64,000 nt of DNA from Ideonella sp. WA131b (GCA_023657425.1 JAGTJW010000001.1:1736001-1800000), one strand, 5' to 3'. Counted from the first letter of the stretch, positions 1 through 8,818 are shown. The notes: generated by a model not told the origin, from the sequence alone. A program made the numbers and translations.

Positions 1-243
1 CGCAGCGATCACGCCAGCGGCAGCACGGTCGAGCCCGGCTGGCGTGCCCTCTTCACCGAGTTCCCCGACCGCGTGCTGTTGGGCACCGACACCTTCACCC
101 CCGAGCGCTGGTACTACGTGGGCGAGCACGCCCGCTGGTCGCGCCAGTGGCTGGCCACGCTGCCGGCCGACGTGGCCGAGCGCATCGCCTGGAAGAACGG
201 CGAGGCGCTGCTGGCCGCGCTGCCGCCGCTGGGGGCGCGATGA
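1..243 (+). CDS. Amidohydrolase family protein, C-terminal fragment
   Basis: This is the 3' end of a gene whose start lies outside the window. The 80 visible residues contain the motif LLGTDTFTPERW followed by helices and an ERIAWKNGEALL ending. That pattern is typical of the last strand and helix of TIM-barrel amidohydrolases, where a Gly-Thr/Ser-Asp near the C-terminus carries a metal-binding or catalytic Asp and a final 'N-A' helix closes the barrel. The substrate cannot be told from this fragment. The stop codon overlaps the ATG of the next gene (ATGA), so the two are probably co-transcribed. Confidence 0.65.
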   Translation, partial: RSDHASGSTVEPGWRALFTEFPDRVLLGTDTFTPERWYYVGEHARWSRQWLATLPADVAERIAWKNGEALLAALPPLGAR

Positions 244-653
244 AACGCGCAAGCCTGCTGGTCGCCGCCGTGCTGGCTGCGCAAGCCGCGCCGGCGCAGA
301 CGCCCGCCGCGCTGGCGCCCGCCGAGTGCCCGGCGGTCGAACCCGGCGCGGCCGTCATCGATCAGCCCGGTCTGCGCGCCACCTGGCGGGCCGAGCCGGC
401 GCCGGCCGTGTCGCGCCCGTTCAAGCTGCAGCTCACGCTGTGCCCGGCACGCGCCGAACTGCGGCGGGTGGACGCCACGATGCCCGAACACCGTCACGGC
501 ATGAACTACCGCCCGCGGCTGCAGCCCGCCGGCCCGGGCGCCTGGACCGTCGACGGCCTGGTGTGGCACATGCCCGGCCGCTGGGAGCTGCTGCTCGTCG
601 TCGTGCTCGACGGCCAAGAGCAGCGCCTGGTGCAGTCGATGGTGTTGCGCTGA
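240..653 (+). CDS. Secreted YtkA/FixH-like domain protein
   Basis: A 137-residue protein with an N-terminal signal peptide (KR at residues 2-3, then an Ala/Leu-rich core, with likely cleavage near residue 20 after AQAAPA). The mature part is a short beta-rich domain with HGMNYRP and a closing segment TVDGLVWHMPGRWEL. This resembles the YtkA-like/FixH family of small periplasmic beta-sandwich proteins often found near cytochrome or copper proteins. The start overlaps the preceding stop by 4 nt, and the gene is followed after 5 nt by a di-heme peroxidase. A periplasmic redox or metal role is inferred from that context; no ligand set is certain. Confidence 0.6.
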   Translation: MKRASLLVAAVLAAQAAPAQTPAALAPAECPAVEPGAAVIDQPGLRATWRAEPAPAVSRPFKLQLTLCPARAELRRVDATMPEHRHGMNYRPRLQPAGPGAWTVDGLVWHMPGRWELLLVVVLDGQEQRLVQSMVLR

Positions 654-658
654 CTGGC

Positions 659-1876
659 ATGCACCGGGCCGCACTCGCCGGGCTGCTGGCCGGCTGGGCC
701 CTGGGGGCGGCGGCCGCACCTGCGCTGTTGGATTTCACGACGGACGAACTCGCCCAGATCCGGTCGCACGGCCCCTGGCCGCCTCCGCCGGTGCATGACC
801 CCGCCAACGCGCTCGAAGGCCGCCCCGGGGCGATCGCCTTCGGCCGCCGCCTGTTCCGCGACCGCCGCCTGTCCATCGACGGCCGCGTGGCCTGCGCCAG
901 CTGCCACCGGCCGGCCAACGGCTTTACCGACCGCCGCCCCACCGCGGGTGCCCGCCGCGGCGAGGGCCCGCGCAACACGCCCACGCTGTGGGACGTGGCC
1001 CAGCAGCGCTGGTTTGGCTGGGGCGGCGCGACCGACTCGTTGTGGGCCGCGTCGATGGTGCCGATGCTGGCCACCGGCGAGATGGCGCACACCGTGCCGG
1101 CGCTGGCCGCGCGTGTGCGCGCCACGCCCGATCTCGCCGCCGGCTGGCAGCGCGCGCATGGCCTGGCGCAAGGCCGCACGATCCCGGCCGACGACGAGGC
1201 GGTGGTGGTGGGCCTGGCCAAGGCGCTGGCGGCCTGGCAGGCCACCATCGTCTCGCCGCGCACCCCCTTCGACGAGTTCCGCGACGCGCTGGCCCGCGGC
1301 GACCTGCGCGCTGCCGCCCGCTACCCGCAGGCCGCGCAGCGCGGCCTGCGCCTGTTCATCGGCGAGGCGCGCTGCAGCGTCTGCCACGCCGGGCCGCGCT
1401 TCTCCAACGACGAGTTTGCCGATGTCGGCGTGCCGTTCTTTGTGCCGGCGGCCCAGGGCGGTGGTGTCGACAGCGGCCGGCACGGTGGGCTGCGCGCGCT
1501 GCAGGAGGGCCGCCTCACGCGGCTGGGCCCGCACCACGACGCCGCCGCCGCCGCCGACCCGCGCGCGCTGCTCACGCGGCAGCTGAAGATGGAACCGCGG
1601 CACTTCGGCGAGTTCCGCGTGCCGGGCCTGCGCCAGCTGCTGCACACGGCGCCCTTCTGGCACGACGGCAGCGCAGCCACCTTGGGCGCCGTGGTGCGCC
1701 ATTACAGCCTGCTCGACGAAGACCGCCTTCACGCCGACGGCGAGCGCATTCTGTGGCGGCTGAACCTCACGCCGCGGCAGGCGGCCGACCTCGAGGCCTT
1801 CCTGCGCACGCTGAGCACGCCGCTGCCCACGCGCGCTCAGCGCACCACGGCCTCGCCTTCCACCCACACGCGCTGA
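659..1876 (+). CDS. Di-heme cytochrome c peroxidase / MauG-like protein
   Basis: A 405-residue exported protein with a signal peptide ending near residue 20 (GAAAAPA). It has two c-type heme sites: CASCH at about 79-83, followed by a conserved NGFTDRR segment, and CSVCH at about 239-243. The middle part carries RNTPTLWDVA and the C-terminal part RVPGLRQL..APFWHDGS, both hallmarks of the bacterial di-heme peroxidase/MauG family. The role is periplasmic peroxide reduction or MauG-type oxidation; the substrate is unknown. It sits 5 nt after the YtkA-like gene. Its last 40 nt overlap the convergent nagA gene, and its C-terminal tail after LSTPLP is low-complexity. Confidence 0.88.
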   Translation: MHRAALAGLLAGWALGAAAAPALLDFTTDELAQIRSHGPWPPPPVHDPANALEGRPGAIAFGRRLFRDRRLSIDGRVACASCHRPANGFTDRRPTAGARRGEGPRNTPTLWDVAQQRWFGWGGATDSLWAASMVPMLATGEMAHTVPALAARVRATPDLAAGWQRAHGLAQGRTIPADDEAVVVGLAKALAAWQATIVSPRTPFDEFRDALARGDLRAAARYPQAAQRGLRLFIGEARCSVCHAGPRFSNDEFADVGVPFFVPAAQGGGVDSGRHGGLRALQEGRLTRLGPHHDAAAAADPRALLTRQLKMEPRHFGEFRVPGLRQLLHTAPFWHDGSAATLGAVVRHYSLLDEDRLHADGERILWRLNLTPRQAADLEAFLRTLSTPLPTRAQRTTASPSTHTR

Positions 1877-2949
1877 AGCGCGCCACTGGCGCCGTCCACC
1901 TGCACCACGTCGGCCCAGGCGCCGGGTGCCAACACGCCGCGGTCGGCCAGACCCAGGTGCTGCGCGGCCAGCGTGGCGGTGCGCCGCGAGGCCTCGGCCA
2001 GCGGCAGGCCCAGCTGCAGCAGCTTCGTGAGCGCGCGGTCCATCGTCAGCGCGCTGCCGGCCAGCGTGCCGTCGGGCAGCCGCACGGCGCCGAGGCACTT
2101 GAACACGGCCTGGCGACCGAGCCGGTAGTCGCCGTCGGGCATGCCGGCGGCGGCGGTGGCGTCGGTCACGCAGTACAGGCCGGGGATGCAGCGCAGCGCC
2201 ACGCGAATGGCCCCTTCGTGCACGTGCAGCCCGTCGGCGATGAGTTCGGCGCGTTCGGCGTGCGCCAGCGCCGCGCCCGCCAGGCCCGGCTCACGATGGT
2301 GCAGGCCGGTCATGGCGTTGAACAGGTGCGTGAAGCCGCTGGCGCCGGCGGCCAGCGCGGCCACACCGTCCTCGTAGCGCGCGGCCGAGTGGCCGATCTG
2401 CACGACGAAGCCGGCGCGCCTGAGCTCGACGATCAGCGCCAGATGGCCCGGCAGCTCCGGAGCGATCGTCACCAGCCGGATCGGCGCCAGCGCGTGCAGC
2501 GCCCGCACCTCGGTCATCGTGGCCGTGGTGGCGAAATCGGGCTGTGCGCCGAGCCGTTCGCGGTTGATGTAGGGGCCCTCGAGGTGCACGCCCAGCACGC
2601 GCGCGCCGCCGGCCGCGCGCGTGGCGACGTGCGGTGCCACACCGCGCAGCGCAGCCTCTATCTCGTCGCGCGGGGCTGTCATCGTGGTGGCCAGCAGTGC
2701 GGTGGTGCCATGACGGGCGTGCGTGCGCGACAGCGTGGCCACCGCGTCACTGCCTTCCATCGTGTCGCCGCCGCCACCACCATGCACGTGCAGGTCTACG
2801 AAGCCGGGCAGCAGGCAGGGCCCCTGGCGCGCCTGGGCCTCGCCGATCGGGGCGCCGTCGACGGCGGCGATGCGGCCGTCAGCACCCAAGCGCACCGGCC
2901 CGCTGCGCCAGCCGTCCGGCGTGAGCGCGGCCCCGGGCAGGGTGGTCAC
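1837..2949 (-). CDS. nagA: N-acetylglucosamine-6-phosphate deacetylase
   Basis: A 370-residue amidohydrolase that removes acetate from GlcNAc-6-phosphate, producing glucosamine-6-phosphate in amino-sugar use and peptidoglycan recycling. Visible motifs in order are LHVHGGGGGD (about 53-62, HxH metal motif), HLEGPYIN (about 121), IGHSAA, THLFNAM, DGLHVH and VTDATAAAGM. The start is GTG, overlapping the yacG stop by 4 nt. It ends the minus-strand chain pilB..yacG. No nagB, sugar transporter or nag regulator lies beside it, so a recycling role is as likely as growth on chitin sugars. Its 3' end overlaps the peroxidase gene tail to tail. Confidence 0.92.
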   Translation of the reverse strand: MTTLPGAALTPDGWRSGPVRLGADGRIAAVDGAPIGEAQARQGPCLLPGFVDLHVHGGGGGDTMEGSDAVATLSRTHARHGTTALLATTMTAPRDEIEAALRGVAPHVATRAAGGARVLGVHLEGPYINRERLGAQPDFATTATMTEVRALHALAPIRLVTIAPELPGHLALIVELRRAGFVVQIGHSAARYEDGVAALAAGASGFTHLFNAMTGLHHREPGLAGAALAHAERAELIADGLHVHEGAIRVALRCIPGLYCVTDATAAAGMPDGDYRLGRQAVFKCLGAVRLPDGTLAGSALTMDRALTKLLQLGLPLAEASRRTATLAAQHLGLADRGVLAPGAWADVVQVDGASGALQRVWVEGEAVVR

Positions 2950-3155
2950 GGTGTCTCCGGCGGCAGCGTGCCGTCGGGCGGCGCGTCGGCGGGCAGGCGG
3001 AGTCGCTCCGAGGCCCAGTCCCCCAGGTCGCCGTTGCGGCAGCGCTCGCTGCAGAACGGGCGGCTGGGGTTGGACAGGGCAAACACCGCCGGGCCGCGGC
3101 AGTGGGGGCAGGTGACGCGGCGCTCGGCGCTGCCGCCAGGGCCGGGCGCCGTCAT
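2946..3155 (-). CDS. yacG: DNA gyrase inhibitor / zinc-binding protein YacG
   Basis: A 69-residue protein with a four-cysteine zinc site: CPHC near residues 16-19, then FCSERC, followed by the family signature DLGDWASERLRLP. YacG of E. coli binds GyrB and inhibits gyrase. The ATG overlaps the zapD stop by 4 nt and the stop overlaps the nagA GTG start by 4 nt. Clustering of coaE, zapD and yacG after pilD is widespread in proteobacteria, which strengthens the call. The tail PPDGTLPPETP is acidic and proline-rich, as is usual in this family. Confidence 0.9.
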   Translation of the reverse strand: MTAPGPGGSAERRVTCPHCRGPAVFALSNPSRPFCSERCRNGDLGDWASERLRLPADAPPDGTLPPETP

Positions 3156-3973
3156 GCGCAGAGGCTGAGCTCGAAGCGGCAGTCGCTGCCGGCGGCGCGC
3201 AGCCGGCCCTCGGCGTCGGGGCGCATGAAGCGGATCGACACCATCAGGCGGTGGCCGCTGATCTCGGGCACCAGGTCGTCGGCGGCGTCGACGCGCACGC
3301 GCAGCAGCTGGTAGACCTTGGGGCCGTTGGCCGCCGCGGCGCCTGCCGGCTGCAGACTCTGCTGATACTGCCCGCCGGGCGCGACCATGCGCTGCGGCGT
3401 GCCGCTGTCGCGGAGCAGGCCCAACAGCACCTGCAGCGCCTGGGCCAGCGGCGCCAGCGTGGCGGTCCACCCGGCGAGGTCGTCGCGCCGCCGCTGCGGC
3501 GGGTGCTGTTGCCAGGCGTAGTAGGCCGGCAGGTCGAACTCGCAGGTTCCGCCGGGAATGCTGATGCGGCTGCGGATGCTCATCAGCCAGTCGTTGGACG
3601 CCAGCGACTGGCCGGCCTTGCCCTGCAGCGCGTTCAGCCCCGCGAAGGCGTGGTCGATGCGGCCGGTGATGGCGTCGAGAGCGCGCTCGTCAACGCCGTG
3701 CAGGCCGCGGTAGGTCTGCAGTTGCGTGCGGTGGCGCTCAAGTTCCTTGAGCAGGTCGCTTTTCAGGTCGGCGCGCGGGGCCACGTCCATGATCTCGAAC
3801 AGCGTGGCCAGCGCGAAGTGGTGGTCGACCGGCGCATCGCGCGAGGCCAGGGTGCCCAGGCGGTCGAACAGGTGCTCGAGCCGCAGCATCGTGCGGATGC
3901 TCTCGTTAAAAGGGTACTCGTAGAGAACCCCGGTGCGCTCCCGGGCTGGCTCGTTTGACTGCACGGGCAGCAT
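3152..3973 (-). CDS. zapD: Cell division protein ZapD
   Basis: ZapD cross-links FtsZ filaments at the division ring in the cytoplasm. The 273-residue product has the diagnostic N-terminal block LYEYPFNESIRTMLRLEHLF, the central NDWLMSIRSRISIPGG and CEFDLPAYYAW, and the end block SIRFMRP. I chose the ATG at 3973, giving about 14 residues before the conserved block. An upstream ATG would add 33 Arg-rich residues that do not look like this family. It lies between coaE and yacG, the usual location, and the stop overlaps yacG. Confidence 0.92.
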   Translation of the reverse strand: MLPVQSNEPARERTGVLYEYPFNESIRTMLRLEHLFDRLGTLASRDAPVDHHFALATLFEIMDVAPRADLKSDLLKELERHRTQLQTYRGLHGVDERALDAITGRIDHAFAGLNALQGKAGQSLASNDWLMSIRSRISIPGGTCEFDLPAYYAWQQHPPQRRRDDLAGWTATLAPLAQALQVLLGLLRDSGTPQRMVAPGGQYQQSLQPAGAAAANGPKVYQLLRVRVDAADDLVPEISGHRLMVSIRFMRPDAEGRLRAAGSDCRFELSLCA

Positions 3974-4007
3974 TGTTCCACAGGGCCTGCCGCCCGCCGG
4001 GGCACGG

Positions 4008-4628
4008 TCAGCCCGACGCGGCCCGGAACCAGACCTGCCAGAGCGCCTGCACCTCGGCGCGCAGCGCCTCAAGCGAGAGGCCGTCGTTGTGGATGACAGC
4101 GTCGGCCAGCGCCCGGCGCTGCGCTCGCGGGATCTGCTGCGCGATCACGCGGCGGGCCATCGCCTCGTCCCAGCCCGGCCGTTCAGCCACGCGCGCGGCC
4201 TGGGTGTCCTCCGGGCAGTCCACCACCAGCACGCGCGCCACGCGGGCGCGCCAGGCAGACTGCGGCGTGAGCAGCGGCACGTCGAACACCACGGGCCGGC
4301 CGTCCGCGGTGGCGGCCTGGCGCTGGGCCTCGGCGCCGATGAGCGGGTGCAGGATGGCCTCGAGTCGTGCCTTGGCGTCTGCATCGGCGAAGGCCCGCCT
4401 GCGCATGCGTTCGCGGTCGAGCGCGCCGTCGGCGGCCACGAACTTGGGGCCGAACGCTTGGGCCACCGCCGGCATTGCCGCGCCGCCGGGCGTGGTGAGG
4501 CTGCGCGCGATGGCGTCGGTGTCCACGAGCTGTGCCCCGAGATCGACCAGCATCGCGGCAACGGTGCTCTTGCCGCTGCCGATGCCGCCGGTCAGGCCGA
4601 TGGCGGCGCCGGGTTCGAGTCGGCCCAC
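4008..4628 (-). CDS. coaE: Dephospho-CoA kinase
   Basis: Catalyses the last step of coenzyme A synthesis, ATP-dependent phosphorylation of dephospho-CoA. The 206-residue product has a P-loop GLTGGIGSGKST near residues 11-22, the dephospho-CoA-binding DTDAIAR, the lid region and VVFDVPLL. The start is GTG, about 11 nt after the pilD stop. The length matches the family (about 200 residues). It is part of the pilBCD-coaE-zapD-yacG group. Confidence 0.94.
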   Translation of the reverse strand: MGRLEPGAAIGLTGGIGSGKSTVAAMLVDLGAQLVDTDAIARSLTTPGGAAMPAVAQAFGPKFVAADGALDRERMRRRAFADADAKARLEAILHPLIGAEAQRQAATADGRPVVFDVPLLTPQSAWRARVARVLVVDCPEDTQAARVAERPGWDEAMARRVIAQQIPRAQRRALADAVIHNDGLSLEALRAEVQALWQVWFRAASG

Positions 4629-4639
4629 GGGCAGGCCGG

Positions 4640-5584
4640 CTACCAGCCGATCCAGCCCAGCAAGGTGGGCAGACCGACAAGAATGGTCACCACGCCGCCA
4701 CCGGCCAGGAAGGGCCCGAACGGCACGAAGCGACCCTCACGCAGCGCGCCGCTGGCCTTCATCGCGAGGCCGATCACCGCGCCCAGCAAGGAGGCCATCA
4801 GCAGGATCGGCAGGATGGCCGTGGCGCCAAGCCAGGCGCCGAGTGCCGCCAGCAGCTTGAAGTCCCCATAACCCATGCCTTCCTTGCCGGTGGCCAGCTT
4901 GAAGGCCCAGTACACCGCCCACAGCGAGAGATAGCCCGCCGCCGCGCCGGCCACCGACTGCATCAGGGTCAAGCCGGGCAGCCAGCCCAGCGCCGCGGCC
5001 CCGACGCCGGCCCACAGCAGGGGCAGCGTCAGCGTATCGGGCAGCAAGGTGGTGTCCCAGTCGATCAGGCTCAGCGCCAGCAGTGCCGCCACCACGCCGC
5101 ACCACAGTAGAGCCAGCGGCTGTGGACCGATCAGCCAGCCCAAGGTGCCGAACAGCAGTGCGGTGGCGGCCTCCACCAGTGGGTAACGCAGCCCGATGCG
5201 GGTACCGCAGGCCGAGCACCTGCCACGCAGTGCCAGCCAGCTCAACACCGGAACATTCTCGAACCAGCGGATCCGATGGCCACAGGCGGGGCAGCGGGAG
5301 GCCGGTCGCGCCAGGCTCAGCACGGGCAGCCCGGCGATCGACTTCTCGAGCGTGTCCGAAGCCAGCAACAGCCGCTCGGGCATTGCCGCGCCAAAGGTGC
5401 GCTGGTACGACTCGGCGTCAGCGAGCTGCGCGCCCACGTCGCCCCACCACTGCCGCTCCAGCATCAGCGGCAGGCGGTGCACGACGACGTTGAGGAAGCT
5501 GCCCACCAGCAGACCCAGCAAGGCCAGGGCCCAGGGCGAGAGCAGCAGGTCCAGCGGCCAGGCCGCGAAGAAGCCACCGGGCAT
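4640..5584 (-). CDS. pilD: Prepilin peptidase / N-methyltransferase
   Basis: An inner-membrane aspartic protease that cleaves and N-methylates type IV prepilins and type II secretion pseudopilins. The 314-residue product shows GSFLNVVVHRLP at about 27-38, two CxxC pairs (CPAC and CSAC) of the zinc-binding methylase loop, and two aspartate motifs, IDWDTTLLPD and GYGDFKLLA, which carry the catalytic Asp pair. About seven hydrophobic segments follow the cytoplasmic loop. It lies 7 nt downstream of pilC. Confidence 0.95.
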   Translation of the reverse strand: MPGGFFAAWPLDLLLSPWALALLGLLVGSFLNVVVHRLPLMLERQWWGDVGAQLADAESYQRTFGAAMPERLLLASDTLEKSIAGLPVLSLARPASRCPACGHRIRWFENVPVLSWLALRGRCSACGTRIGLRYPLVEAATALLFGTLGWLIGPQPLALLWCGVVAALLALSLIDWDTTLLPDTLTLPLLWAGVGAAALGWLPGLTLMQSVAGAAAGYLSLWAVYWAFKLATGKEGMGYGDFKLLAALGAWLGATAILPILLMASLLGAVIGLAMKASGALREGRFVPFGPFLAGGGVVTILVGLPTLLGWIGW

Positions 5585-5591
5585 GCCGTCC

Positions 5592-6812
5592 TCAGACCAC
5601 GGCGCCGAGCTTGAAGATCGGCAGGTACATTGAGACGACGATGCCGCCGATGAGCGTGCCCAGGATGACGATGATCAAGGGCTCCATCAGGCTCGACAGG
5701 CCCTTGACCATCTCGTCGACCTCTTCCTCGTAGAACTCGGCGGCCTTCGCCAGCATGTGGTCGAGCGAGCCCGATTCCTCGCCGATGGCCGCCATCTGCA
5801 GCACCATGCTCGGGAACACGCCGGTCGACGTCATGGCGGTGGTGAGCGCCGAGCCGGTGGAAACGTCACGCTGGATCTGCTCGGTGGCGATCAGGTAGAC
5901 CGCGTTGCCCGAGGCGCCGCCGACGGAATCGAGAGCTTCCACCAGCGGCACGCCGGCGGCGAACATGGTCGACAGCGTGCGTGACCAGCGGGCGATGACC
6001 GACTTGTAGATCAGGTCGCCGAACACCGGCACGCGCAACAGCAGCCGGTCCACCGCCATCTGCATCTCTTCGGAGCGCTTCCAGATCTGGAAGAAGAAGA
6101 ACCCGCCGCCGCCGATGAGGATCGCCATCAACCAGCCCCAACTGACGAAGAACCTGGACATCGCGATCACCGCCAGCGTCGGCACGGGCAGTTCGCCGCC
6201 GAAGCCCTTGAACACCTCCTCGAGGGCCGGGATGACGAACCACATGATCACCGTCAGCACGATGACGGCCACCACGATCACGGCGATCGGGTACATCAGC
6301 GCCGACTTGATCTTCCGCTTGATGGCGAGCGTCTTCTCTTGGTAGACGGCCAGACGGTCGAGCAGCTGCTCCAGGATGCCGCCGGTCTCGCCGGCCTCGA
6401 CGAGGTTGCAGTACAGCGCATCGAAGTGCATCGGGTGTTTGCGAAAGGCACTCGACAGGCTGGTGCCGGTCTCGACGTCGGAGCGGATGTCGGTGAGAAG
6501 CTTGGTCAACCGCGGGTTGTTCGCGCCGCGCGCCACGATGTCGAACGACTGCAGCAGCGGCACGCCGGCCTTCATCATGGTCGCCAGCTGCCGCGTGAAG
6601 ATCGCGATGTCCTTCTGCCTGATCGCCTTGCCCCCGCTGGTGCGCCGCTTGCGCACGCGGGTGACCAGCACGCCCTGGCGTCGCAGGCTGGCGTTGACCA
6701 CGGTCTCGCCGCCGGCGCGCATCTCGCCGCGAACGATCTTGCCGTTCCGGTCCTTGCCCTCCCATTCGAAGATGAGTTCCTTCGGGGATTTCAGGCTCGC
6801 TGCGGTGGCCAT
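5592..6812 (-). CDS. pilC: Type IV pilus inner-membrane platform protein PilC
   Basis: PilC is the polytopic platform with which the PilB ATPase works during pilus assembly. The 406-residue length matches the family. Two GspF domains are visible, each with a pattern like LATMMKAGVPLLQSFD (near residue 75) and LSTMFAAGVPLVEALD (near 280), and the ending GGIVVSMYLPIFKLG is typical. Three main membrane segments are seen at about 170-190, 220-240 and the C-terminus. It is preceded by pilB with a 46-nt gap and followed by pilD. Confidence 0.96.
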   Translation of the reverse strand: MATAASLKSPKELIFEWEGKDRNGKIVRGEMRAGGETVVNASLRRQGVLVTRVRKRRTSGGKAIRQKDIAIFTRQLATMMKAGVPLLQSFDIVARGANNPRLTKLLTDIRSDVETGTSLSSAFRKHPMHFDALYCNLVEAGETGGILEQLLDRLAVYQEKTLAIKRKIKSALMYPIAVIVVAVIVLTVIMWFVIPALEEVFKGFGGELPVPTLAVIAMSRFFVSWGWLMAILIGGGGFFFFQIWKRSEEMQMAVDRLLLRVPVFGDLIYKSVIARWSRTLSTMFAAGVPLVEALDSVGGASGNAVYLIATEQIQRDVSTGSALTTAMTSTGVFPSMVLQMAAIGEESGSLDHMLAKAAEFYEEEVDEMVKGLSSLMEPLIIVILGTLIGGIVVSMYLPIFKLGAVV

Positions 6813-6858
6813 GGACGCGTGCGTTGGATGACTTCGTGGATGGCGGCAGTGGCGGGCA

Positions 6859-8595
6859 TCACTCGTTGGTGACCGTGATCACTTCCTCGAGCGTGGTGAC
6901 GCCGGCACGAACCTTGACCAGGCCGGACTGGCGCAGGTCGCGCACGCCATCGGCTTCGGCCCGCTTGGCGATGTCCAGCGCCGTACCCTGTGTCAGGATG
7001 ATGCGCTGCATCGCCTCGGTCATCGGCATCACCTGGTAGATGCCGACCCGTCCACGGTAACCATTTGTGCATGAACTGCAGCCCACGGCGCGGTAGGGCC
7101 TCCAACTGCCGTCCAGGTCTTCGGGCTTGAAGCCGGCCTTCTGCAGGCTCTCGCGCGGGTAGTCCGCCGGCTTCTTGCAGCTCTCGCAGAGCTTGCGCGC
7201 CAGACGCTGCGCCGTGATCAGCAGGACGCTCGACGCGATGTTGAACGGCGCCACGCCCATGTTCATGAGGCGCGTCAGCGTCGTGGGTGCGTCGTTCGTG
7301 TGCAGCGTGCTCATCACCAGGTGGCCGGTCTGAGCGGCCTTGATGGCGATGTCGGCCGTCTCCAGGTCGCGAATCTCGCCGACCATGATGATGTCCGGGT
7401 CCTGGCGCAGGAAGCTCTTCAGCGCTGCGGCAAACGTGAGGCCGGCCTTGTCGTTGACGTTGACTTGGTTGATGCCGGGCAGGTTGATCTCGGCCGGGTC
7501 CTCGACCGTGGCAATGTTCACGCCCGGCTGGTTGAGCATGTTCAGGCAGGTGTAGAGCGACAGCGTCTTGCCCGAACCGGTGGGGCCGGTGACCAGCACC
7601 ATGCCGTAAGGCCGCTGAATGGCAGCCATCAGGCGGTCTTTCTCGATCTTCTCGTAGCCGAGGGCCTCGATGCCGACCTTGGCGCTGGATGGATCGAGGA
7701 TGCGGATCACCACCTTCTCGCCGAACAGCGTGGGCAGCGTGCTGACGCGGAAGTCGATGGCCTTGCTGCCGAACTTCAGCTTCATGCGGCCGTCTTGCGG
7801 CACGCGTTTCTCGGCAATGTCCATGCGCGAGATGACCTTGATGCGCGAGGCCAGCTTGTCCTTGATGGCGATCGGCGGCTGGGTGATCTCTCGCAGTTCG
7901 CCGTCGATGCGGAAGCGGACGCGGTAGCTGTGCTCGTAGGGCTCGAAGTGAAGGTCCGACGCTCGCAAGTTGATGGCGTCGATCAGCATCTTCTGCAGGA
8001 AGCGGACGACCGGCGCGTCCTCGACATCGGCCGTGACCTCCTGGCTCTCCTGCTGGGCGCCGTCCCCTTCGGTGACGTCGAATTCGAAGTCGCCGCTGGC
8101 CAGCGTCTCCAAGGTCTCGTTGGCGCTGATGCTCTGGCTGTCGAGCTGGCGCACCAGCTTGTCGTACTCGACGATCACCCACTCGGGTTGCAGCTGAAGC
8201 GCGAACTTGATGCGTTCGCTGGCTTCCTGATCGGTGGGGTCGGCGGCCCCAAGGAAGATGCGGTTGCCCCGCTTGCCCAGGGCGATCAGCTGGTACTGGT
8301 TGGCGATCTTCGAGTCGATGATGTTGCGCGGCAGCTTCTGCAGGTCGACCGCGTTGAGGTCGAGAAGCGGCAGCGCCAGCGCCGTGGACAGCGCGTGCGC
8401 GATCTCGTCGGGCCTGGCGGCGTTGGCCCCCACCATGGTGGCCAGGAAGCTGGCCTTGCGGTCGCGCGAGCTCTTGGACAGTTCCTCGGCCGTCTTGGCC
8501 GACAGCTTTCCGGCATTGACCAGCACGCGGGCCACGCCCGAGAGGGGCGCCGACAACGGCGGCGGGGATGGATCGACCTGCGTTTCGGCGGCCAT
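6859..8595 (-). CDS. pilB: Type IV pilus assembly ATPase PilB
   Basis: A GspE/PilB-type secretion ATPase that powers pilus extension. The 578-residue product has an N-terminal MshEN domain, a linker, and the ATPase core with GPTGSGKTLSLYT (Walker A), ATVEDPAEI (Asp box), GEIRDLETADIA (Walker B region) and STLHTND (His box). A zinc tetracysteine CESC..CSSC precedes the C-terminal subdomain. I prefer the ATG at 8595, matching the usual MAxx..LSGVARVLV start. ATGs at 8631 and 8634 are in frame and possible. None has a clear Shine-Dalgarno sequence. Confidence 0.94.
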   Translation of the reverse strand: MAAETQVDPSPPPLSAPLSGVARVLVNAGKLSAKTAEELSKSSRDRKASFLATMVGANAARPDEIAHALSTALALPLLDLNAVDLQKLPRNIIDSKIANQYQLIALGKRGNRIFLGAADPTDQEASERIKFALQLQPEWVIVEYDKLVRQLDSQSISANETLETLASGDFEFDVTEGDGAQQESQEVTADVEDAPVVRFLQKMLIDAINLRASDLHFEPYEHSYRVRFRIDGELREITQPPIAIKDKLASRIKVISRMDIAEKRVPQDGRMKLKFGSKAIDFRVSTLPTLFGEKVVIRILDPSSAKVGIEALGYEKIEKDRLMAAIQRPYGMVLVTGPTGSGKTLSLYTCLNMLNQPGVNIATVEDPAEINLPGINQVNVNDKAGLTFAAALKSFLRQDPDIIMVGEIRDLETADIAIKAAQTGHLVMSTLHTNDAPTTLTRLMNMGVAPFNIASSVLLITAQRLARKLCESCKKPADYPRESLQKAGFKPEDLDGSWRPYRAVGCSSCTNGYRGRVGIYQVMPMTEAMQRIILTQGTALDIAKRAEADGVRDLRQSGLVKVRAGVTTLEEVITVTNE

Positions 8596-8719
8596 CGGCA
8601 AGCGGACGGGGTGTGACGGGGAAATTGCCATCATCGCCGATCCGCCAAGAGGTGTAAACGCACCGTCTCCCTGTCCGGCGCAACCTCCGCCAGCGGCTTT
8701 GGCCGCCCGGCCCTTGGGG

Positions 8720-8818
8720 TTGGGCCGATTTCGGGGCCCATGCGGCGTTGCGACGCGGACCCGGGCGTACAGCCCGGGCCGCGCGCGGCGCCTGGCCTGG
8801 GCCCCGAAGTCGGCCCAA
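8720..8818. repeat. Long near-perfect inverted repeat with nested hairpin
   Basis: The outer arms are 8720-8740 and 8798-8818, 21 nt each with a single T/C difference that would still pair as G-U in RNA. Inside lies a second stem, 8754-8766 against 8772-8783, of 12 pairs with one bulged A and a 5-nt loop (GTACA). The element therefore folds into one roughly 99-nt rod with an internal loop. It lies 125 nt upstream of pilB and could be a structured leader, a small RNA, or a palindromic repeat element. No T-tract follows on either side. Confidence 0.7.

Noticed and set aside
988-3168. 726-residue open frame on the plus strand across nagA and the peroxidase
   Set aside because: It is Arg/Gly/Ala-rich with no family motif and lies antisense to nagA and yacG. 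Long false frames are expected in DNA this GC-rich.
8595-8634. Earlier pilB starts at 8631 and 8634
   Set aside because: The MAAETQ start fits the family better, though none has a clear Shine-Dalgarno and this remains open.
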